A stretch of 10,434 nt of DNA, from the NCBI GenBank assembly GCA_910585415.1, contig CAJUDT010000080.1:1-10434 (forward strand). The letters run 5' to 3'. The notes below the pieces were generated by a model. The model was not told the origin of the DNA and made no database searches. It worked only from the letters and a program-made list of their open reading frames with translations. This stretch comes from an uncultured Flavonifractor sp. (lineage in GTDB: Bacteria > Bacillota > Clostridia > Oscillospirales > Oscillospiraceae). This document shows, piece after piece, positions 6,005 to 10,434 of this stretch; the first letter of the stretch is position 1; the number at the start of each line of letters is the position of its first letter. The position numbers and the translations under genes are program-made.

Positions 6005-8934
6005 CGGTCGTTTCTCGCCTCCATCGCGGCCATCAGGGAGCGGATGCGGATTTTGACCGCCCCCAGGTTGCTGATATCGTCAATTTTTAGCTGGGTGTAC
6101 AGCTTGCCGCCTTCCTCCAGAATGCTCCGCAGCTCGTCGGTGGTAATGGCGTCGGTGCCGCAGCCGAAGCTCACCAGCTGGACCACCTGCATGTCCGGCT
6201 GGGTACACACATACCGGGCGGCGTTGTACATGCGGCTTTGGAAGGTCCATTGGTTGAGGACTTTTCGGGGGGCGTAGCCCTCCAGGTAGCTCAGGGCGTC
6301 CTCCGTGACCAGCACAAAGCCAAAGGAGGTAATCAAATCGTTGATGCCGTGGTTGATTTCCGGATCGATGTGGTAGGGCCGTCCGCAGGCCACAAGTATA
6401 GGCATATGGTGTTCCCGCGCGTATTCGATGTACGCCCGCCCAGTGGCCCGCACGTCCTCCACATAGGCGTCGTAGGCGGCATAGGCGGCTTTTACGGCGG
6501 CGGCGGTCTCCTTTTTGGGGATATCGAACTGTTCCAGCATCATCTGCGCAATCCGCTTTTCAAAATCCTTCCGCCGCCACAGGCCCACATAGGGGTCCAG
6601 GTACTTCGTCTGCTTGAGCACCGGCATGTTGGCCGCCAGCAGCTCGGGGTAATAGGCCACCACCGGGCAGTTGTAGTGGTTGTCCCCAATGCCCTCGTCG
6701 TTGTTGTAGCTCATGCAGGGATACCAGATCGCGTCCACCCCCGCCTCCACCAACGCCTCCGCGTGGCCGTGCAGGAGCTTGGCGGGATAGCACACCGTAT
6801 CTGAAGGGATGGTCTGCTGTCCCTTTAGGTAGAGCTTTCGGGAGGACTCCGGCGAAAGGACCACCGAAAAGTTCAGCTTTGTGAAAAAGGCAAACCAGAA
6901 GGGAAGATTTTCATACATATTCAGTCCGAAGGGGATGCCCATCTTCCCCCGGACACCGGTGCCGTCTCCCTTGCCCTGGAGGGCCCGGAGCTTGTCGTAC
7001 TTGTAGCGCATCAAATCGGGGTTCTCCACCTTCTCCTTGCCCAGGGGCCGGGAGCAGCGGTTGCCTGAGATGAATCTCCGCCCGCCGTCGAAGGTGTTGA
7101 CTGTCAGCGAACAGTGGTTCGTACACAGATTGCACGTCACCGGCTTGGCCGTGTGGGAGAAGGCCTCCAGGGCCTCCGGGACCAGCAGGGCGCTTTTTCG
7201 CAAATGCAGGTCCCGTGCCGCCAGGGCCGCGCCGAAGGCCCCCATAATACCCGCGATGGTGGGGCGGGTCACGTTCCGGCCCAGCTCCTGCTCAAACGCC
7301 CGGAGCACCGCGTCATTGTGGAAGGTGCCCCCCTGAACCACAATATTTCGGCCCAAATCGTCTGCGTTGGCGGCGCGGATGACCTTATAGACGGCATTCT
7401 TTACAATGGAGATGGACAGGCCCGCCGAGATATCCTCCACACTGGCCCCGTCCTTCTGGGCCTGCTTTACGGAGGAGTTCATGAACACCGTACACCGGGA
7501 GCCCAGATTCACCGGATGGGGGGCCAGCAGGCCCAGCTGGGCAAAGGTGGCTATGTCATACCCCAGGGCCTTGGCGAAGGTTTCGATAAAGGAGCCGCAG
7601 CCGGAGGAACAGGCCTCGTTCAAGAGGATGGAGTCCACCGCGCCGTTGCGGATTTTGAAGCACTTCATATCCTGCCCGCCGATGTCGATGATGAAGTCCA
7701 CATCGGGGTTGAAGTGCCGGGCGGCGTTGTAGTGAGCCACCGTCTCCACCAGTCCCAGGTCGCAGGAAAAGGCGTTTTTGATGAGGTCCTCACCGTACCC
7801 GGTGACCGCCGCGCCTTTGATATGGATGCGCGTGCCGCAGAGCTTATAGATCTCCTTGAGCTGCTCCAGCACAATGGCCACCGGATTGCCCAGGTTGGAG
7901 TGGTAATAGGTGTACAGCAGTCCCCCATCTGCGGTGATGAGGGCCATTTTCGTGGTGGTGGAGCCCGCGTCAATGCCCAGCCAGGCGTCGCCCTGGTAGG
8001 TCTGTACGTCCACCTCCGGCGGGCGGGTGGCGTTGTGACGGGCGGTGAAGGCGTCGTATTCCTCCTGGCGCGCAAAGAGAGCGGGCATGGTATCCACCAG
8101 TCCCACGTCCCCCACGCTTTCCTCCAGGCGCTTCAGGAGCCCGTCAAAGGGCTGCTCGCCGTAGTCGGAGGCACACAGGGCCGCGCCGATGCCCGCAAAG
8201 CAGTCCCCGTCCTCCGGGAATATGGCGTGCTCCTTGTCCAGCCTCAGGGTTTCCACAAACCGCTCCCGCAGGCCGGTGAGGAAGTGCAGAGGGCCCCCCA
8301 GAAAGACAATTTTCCCCTGCAAGGGCCGTCCCTGGGTGAGTCCCGCTACCGTCTGATCCACCACCGCCTGAAAGATGGAGGCCGCTACGTCCTCCTTGCG
8401 GCCCCCCTGATTGAGGATGGGCTGAATGTCGCTCTTGGCGAACACCCCGCAGCGGGAGGCGATGGGGTAGATCTTCTCGTGCCGGAGGGAGAGGACATCC
8501 AGCTCGTTGACCGTCACGTTCATGAGGGTGGCCATCTGGTCGATGAAGGCCCCGGTGCCCCCGGCGCAGGAACCGTTCATCCGTTCCTCCAGGGCTCCGC
8601 CGAAAAAGATAATCTTGGCGTCCTCTCCCCCCAGCTCGATGACCGCGTCGGTGTCCGGTATGTATGTATTGACGGCGGCGGCGGTGGCGTAGACCTCCTG
8701 TACAAAGTCAATGCCCGCCGCCTTGGCCACCCCCAGCCCCGCCGAGCCGGTGATGACCATGCGCACCTGCTTCCCGGACAGGGTGGCGGACAGAGAGCGC
8801 AGGGTCTCCGCCGCCCGCTCGCGGGCCTTGGAATAGTGCCGCTCATAGGAGCGGAATAGGAGCTTATTCTGTTCGTCCAGCAGGACGACCTTTACCGTGG
8901 TGCTGCCGATATCAATGCCAATACGAAGGCTCAT
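6001..8934 (-). CDS. Double acyl-CoA dehydratase activase (BcrAD/BadFG ATPase x2) with DUF2229 domain
   Basis: A 977-residue protein. Two ASKHA-fold activase domains lie in tandem. The first has GIDIGSTTVK (about 6-15), LGGEDAK (about 101-107), NGSCAGGTGAF with C123, and ASRCGVF with C162. The second has GIDAGSTTTK (about 320-329), IGGQDMK (about 418-424), NEACSSGCGSF with C442 and C446, and GSRCTVF with C481. In HgdC-type activases the two equivalent cysteines of each subunit bind a [4Fe-4S] cluster bridging a homodimer; here two tandem domains could do this within one chain. A Cys cluster CNLCTNHC plus a later C (601, 604, 608, 627) suggests another Fe-S or zinc site. A DUF2229-type region (about 660-970) contains VCYPAKL, YPCMSYN and SFGCGTDA. 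The start at 8934 precedes the canonical motif; a TTG 12 bases upstream is a weaker choice. It is the first gene of the operon. Confidence 0.9.
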   Translation of the reverse strand: MSLRIGIDIGSTTVKVVLLDEQNKLLFRSYERHYSKARERAAETLRSLSATLSGKQVRMVITGSAGLGVAKAAGIDFVQEVYATAAAVNTYIPDTDAVIELGGEDAKIIFFGGALEERMNGSCAGGTGAFIDQMATLMNVTVNELDVLSLRHEKIYPIASRCGVFAKSDIQPILNQGGRKEDVAASIFQAVVDQTVAGLTQGRPLQGKIVFLGGPLHFLTGLRERFVETLRLDKEHAIFPEDGDCFAGIGAALCASDYGEQPFDGLLKRLEESVGDVGLVDTMPALFARQEEYDAFTARHNATRPPEVDVQTYQGDAWLGIDAGSTTTKMALITADGGLLYTYYHSNLGNPVAIVLEQLKEIYKLCGTRIHIKGAAVTGYGEDLIKNAFSCDLGLVETVAHYNAARHFNPDVDFIIDIGGQDMKCFKIRNGAVDSILLNEACSSGCGSFIETFAKALGYDIATFAQLGLLAPHPVNLGSRCTVFMNSSVKQAQKDGASVEDISAGLSISIVKNAVYKVIRAANADDLGRNIVVQGGTFHNDAVLRAFEQELGRNVTRPTIAGIMGAFGAALAARDLHLRKSALLVPEALEAFSHTAKPVTCNLCTNHCSLTVNTFDGGRRFISGNRCSRPLGKEKVENPDLMRYKYDKLRALQGKGDGTGVRGKMGIPFGLNMYENLPFWFAFFTKLNFSVVLSPESSRKLYLKGQQTIPSDTVCYPAKLLHGHAEALVEAGVDAIWYPCMSYNNDEGIGDNHYNCPVVAYYPELLAANMPVLKQTKYLDPYVGLWRRKDFEKRIAQMMLEQFDIPKKETAAAVKAAYAAYDAYVEDVRATGRAYIEYAREHHMPILVACGRPYHIDPEINHGINDLITSFGFVLVTEDALSYLEGYAPRKVLNQWTFQSRMYNAARYVCTQPDMQVVQLVSFGCGTDAITTDELRSILEEGGKLYTQLKIDDISNLGAVKIRIRSLMAAMEARNDR

Positions 8935-9012
8935 ATGTTCACCCAACTTCTTCTACTGTGTGGTGGGAGCGGACCGGGCACAGCCGCCCCGTCCAGCTCA
9001 ATCATATTCTAT

Positions 9013-9041
9013 ATCATAGTACAAATCGACAGCTTTTACAA
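9013..9041 (-). promoter_or_regulatory. Sigma-A-type promoter of the activase operon
   Basis: On the minus strand TTGTAA (9036-9041) and TATGAT (9013-9018) are separated by exactly 17 bases, matching 4/6 and 5/6 of the consensus. The sequence around it is AT-rich against a GC-rich background. Transcription would begin near 9006 and leave a leader of about 70 bases before the ATG at 8934. Confidence 0.7.
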
Positions 9042-9200
9042 CCGGAAAATTCCTCTGCTTTGCGAAACAAACAGACCGGGTTTTCCCGCCGGAGGCAGGG
9101 CTTTCAGGCGGCGGGGGGCTCACCCCGGTTATCTTTCTCCCTGCGGAAACACCGCCGCGCCAGCTCCCTGGAAAAGCCTCTTCCATTTTACCTGCGTTTC

Positions 9201-9209
9201 TGCTAAGAT
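9201..9209 (+). promoter_or_regulatory. Candidate extended -10 promoter of the SLH gene
   Basis: TGCTAAGAT matches the extended -10 pattern (TG, one base, then a 4/6 -10 hexamer), about 57 bases upstream of the SLH gene start. No good -35 hexamer is present at 17 bases, which is common for extended -10 promoters. Confidence 0.35.
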
Positions 9210-9251
9210 AGCTGTAGACCTGCGGCCAGACTGCGGGACAGAAAACCGTTT

Positions 9252-9257
9252 GGAGGG
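9252..9257 (+). promoter_or_regulatory. Ribosome binding site deciding the SLH gene start
   Basis: GGAGGG ends 8 bases before the ATG at 9266. Another ATG at 9262 lies in a different frame that has no secretion signal and no relation to the SLH repeats, so this spacing selects 9266. Confidence 0.7.
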
Positions 9258-9265
9258 AAAAATGA

Positions 9266-10315
9266 ATGAAAACAAGGGCTATGTCCGTTTTGTTAACCTT
9301 GGTTCTGTGCCTCGGAACCGCCGTACCAGCCCAGGCCGCCGCACCGGAAGCGGACCAGCAGCAGGCCTATCAGGCCATCCTTGCAATGAAGGAGCAGTAT
9401 CCTGAGGGGACGCCCTGGACCAACGACAACCACTATGCCTGGAACGCCGGCATCTACTCGGGCGGATATGGCTGCGTGGCCTTTGCCTTCCTGCTCAGTG
9501 ACGCCGCCTTTGGGGACCTTCCGGCCAGAATGCTGACGGAGTTCTCCTTCTCGGACGTGAGCGTGGGCGATATCCTCCGTATCAACGACGACACCCACAG
9601 TGTCGTTGTACTGGAGGTCCACGACGACCATGTGGTCATTGCGGAGGGAAATTACAACCGCTCTGTCCATTGGGGGCGTACACTGACCGCTCAACAGGTC
9701 CTCGCCGCCGATAATCTCATCACCCGCTATCCGGAGTCCGGTACGCAGACCCCCGATGTGCCAAGCCCCGAAGTCCCCGCCCACCCGTTCCAGGACGTGC
9801 CCAGCTGGTGCTCCGACGCCGTATCCTGGGCGGTGAGCGAAGCAATCACCACCGGCACCTCCAGCACCACCTTCAGCCCGGACCGCGTGTGTGCAAACGC
9901 GGATATTCTCACCTTCCTGTGGCGTTCCGTGGGCAGTCCCGACCCCGCCGCCCTGTCCCCCCTTCCACTCAGCGGGGACGAGTGGTACGCCAACGCGGTC
10001 CACTGGGCCTATGGCAGCGGCATCATCGGCCCGGACTTTGACCCCAACGCCCCCTGTACCCGCATCCGCGCCATAACCTTTCTCTGGCAGGCACTCGACA
10101 ACGGCTACTATACCGGAAGCGCCTTCTCCGATGTGACGGCCGCCTCTGCGGGGATGGACGGCCTCAGCGCCGTGGCCTGGGCGGTGCAGAACGGTGTTAC
10201 CTCCGGCACCTCCGACACCACCTTCAGCCCCGATAAGGTATGCAGCCGGGGGGAAATCGTCACCTTCCTCCACCGGGCCTGCGTCCCCAGCGCCAGCCTG
10301 AAGGAAGCCGCCTGA
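9266..10315 (+). CDS. Secreted cysteine-peptidase/amidase-like protein with three SLH-like repeats
   Basis: A 349-residue exported protein. A signal peptide (about residues 1-24: basic start, hydrophobic core SVLLTLVLCLG, AQA cleavage site) is followed by a domain of about 130 residues that looks like a papain-fold (CHAP or NlpC/P60-like) enzyme. GYGCVAFAF places a candidate catalytic C70 at a helix start; HSVVVLEV gives H111; EGNYN (127-131) offers the third polar residue. A Pro-rich linker (about 157-173) leads to three SLH-like repeats: 174-222, 234-278 and 287-339. Repeats 1 and 3 share GTS-TTFSPD followed by a Cys and an acidic-hydrophobic helix (ILTFLWR, IVTFLHR). Such repeats usually anchor proteins to cell-wall polymers. 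The exact peptidase family is uncertain. The gene is transcribed away from the activase operon and no functional link is evident. Confidence 0.8.
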   Translation: MKTRAMSVLLTLVLCLGTAVPAQAAAPEADQQQAYQAILAMKEQYPEGTPWTNDNHYAWNAGIYSGGYGCVAFAFLLSDAAFGDLPARMLTEFSFSDVSVGDILRINDDTHSVVVLEVHDDHVVIAEGNYNRSVHWGRTLTAQQVLAADNLITRYPESGTQTPDVPSPEVPAHPFQDVPSWCSDAVSWAVSEAITTGTSSTTFSPDRVCANADILTFLWRSVGSPDPAALSPLPLSGDEWYANAVHWAYGSGIIGPDFDPNAPCTRIRAITFLWQALDNGYYTGSAFSDVTAASAGMDGLSAVAWAVQNGVTSGTSDTTFSPDKVCSRGEIVTFLHRACVPSASLKEAA

Positions 10316-10342
10316 GCCCCGCCAAAGCAGGCATACGCAAAA

Positions 10343-10379
10343 CACAGCCCCCCGCAGGTGATTCCTGCGGGGGGCTGTG
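10343..10379. terminator. Strong 16-bp hairpin, probable terminator
   Basis: Perfect arms of 16 bp (10343-10358 and 10364-10379) surround a 5-base loop, 27 bases after the SLH stop codon. On the plus strand it is not followed by a T-run. On the minus strand it is followed directly by TTTTGCG. It is therefore a better rho-independent terminator for minus-strand transcription entering from the right, while the stable hairpin may still protect or end the SLH mRNA. Confidence 0.7.
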
Positions 10380-10421
10380 CAGCTTGTCGAAAAAGTCCTA
10401 ACGGACTTTCCCGCCAAGCTG
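10380..10421. repeat. Nested inverted repeat (two-tier hairpin)
   Basis: Outer arms cagcttg (10380-10386) and caagctg (10415-10421) enclose inner arms aaagtcc (10392-10398) and ggacttt (10403-10409) with a taac loop. It adjoins the 16-bp hairpin and resembles a REP-like or dispersed intergenic element. Copies elsewhere in the genome cannot be seen from this window. Confidence 0.45.
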
Positions 10422-10434
10422 AGGAAAATTTCTA

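Larger units (their letters stand above)
8935..9265. other. Divergent intergenic region
   Basis: This 331-base gap separates the minus-strand operon from the plus-strand SLH gene and holds promoters for both (annotated separately). It also contains a GC-rich inverted repeat (9085-9091 with 9109-9115, cccgccg/cggcggg, 17-base interior) that lacks a T-tract in either direction and lies upstream of both promoters' start sites. No riboswitch class was recognised and no convincing small gene was found. Confidence 0.6.

Noticed and set aside
4904..6277. Plus-strand open frame of 457 codons
   Set aside because: It is antisense to three consecutive operon genes, begins inside one of them, and has no ribosome site or domain.
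7114..8859. Long plus-strand open frame of 581 codons
   Set aside because: It lies entirely opposite the activase gene, whose motifs are unambiguous; the plus frame has no family features.
2978..8934. The split activase/dehydratase as a pseudogene or frameshift
   Set aside because: Both halves are intact, end in normal stop codons, have their own starts, and are separated by two complete genes.
9085..9115. Riboswitch or terminator in the divergent intergenic region
   Set aside because: The inverted repeat has no T-tract, lies upstream of both predicted transcription starts, and matches no riboswitch core I recognise.
1..10434. CRISPR array, insertion sequence or prophage
   Set aside because: No regularly spaced repeats, transposase, integrase or phage structural genes are visible; the DNA similarity between 9850-9890 and 10202-10242 is explained by the SLH-like protein repeats.

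Overview
The window is GC-rich bacterial DNA (coding regions look well above 60% G+C) from what is most likely an anaerobic gut Clostridia, in the Oscillospiraceae range (Flavonifractor, Oscillibacter or Intestinimonas-like). This placement is an inference. It rests on oxygen-sensitive 2-hydroxyacyl-CoA-dehydratase-activase proteins, a Rieske-tailed FAD oxidoreductase, a secreted protein with S-layer-homology-like repeats, strong GGAGG-type ribosome binding sites, and base composition. No 16S or tRNA gene is present to confirm it.

Layout, left to right. Positions 1-258 are non-coding and hold an AT-rich inverted repeat (98-125) and a strong bidirectional terminator (172-211). A minus-strand Rieske/FAD oxidoreductase follows (259-1560). 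A terminator (1639-1669) separates it from a minus-strand GNAT acetyltransferase (1716-2273). Positions 2274-2508 are non-coding but rich in inverted repeats and include a tRNA T-arm-like hairpin; this is the least explained stretch. From 2509 to 8934 lies one compact five-gene minus-strand operon, in transcription order: a 977-residue double activase/DUF2229 protein, a 300-residue formylglycine-generating-enzyme-like (FGE-like) protein, a 250-residue GNAT, a 438-residue dehydratase-like protein, and a 151-residue DIP1984-family protein. Gaps inside it run from a 4-base overlap to 50 bases. A well-formed sigma-A-type promoter at 9013-9041 faces the operon. A divergent plus-strand gene (9266-10315) encodes a secreted protein with a Cys/His peptidase-like N-terminal domain and three SLH-like repeats. 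It is followed by a 16-bp perfect hairpin and a nested inverted repeat.

The main biological point is the operon. The 977- and 438-residue proteins together match the domain order and total length (about 1,400 residues) of the single-chain activase/dehydratase-related proteins of many Firmicutes. Here the two halves are separate genes with an FGE-like gene and a GNAT gene between them. The ATP-dependent activase half presumably passes electrons, through a bridging [4Fe-4S] cluster, to the cysteine-bearing dehydratase-like half. The substrate is unknown, and the two intervening genes suggest accessory or modifying roles that I have not seen described.
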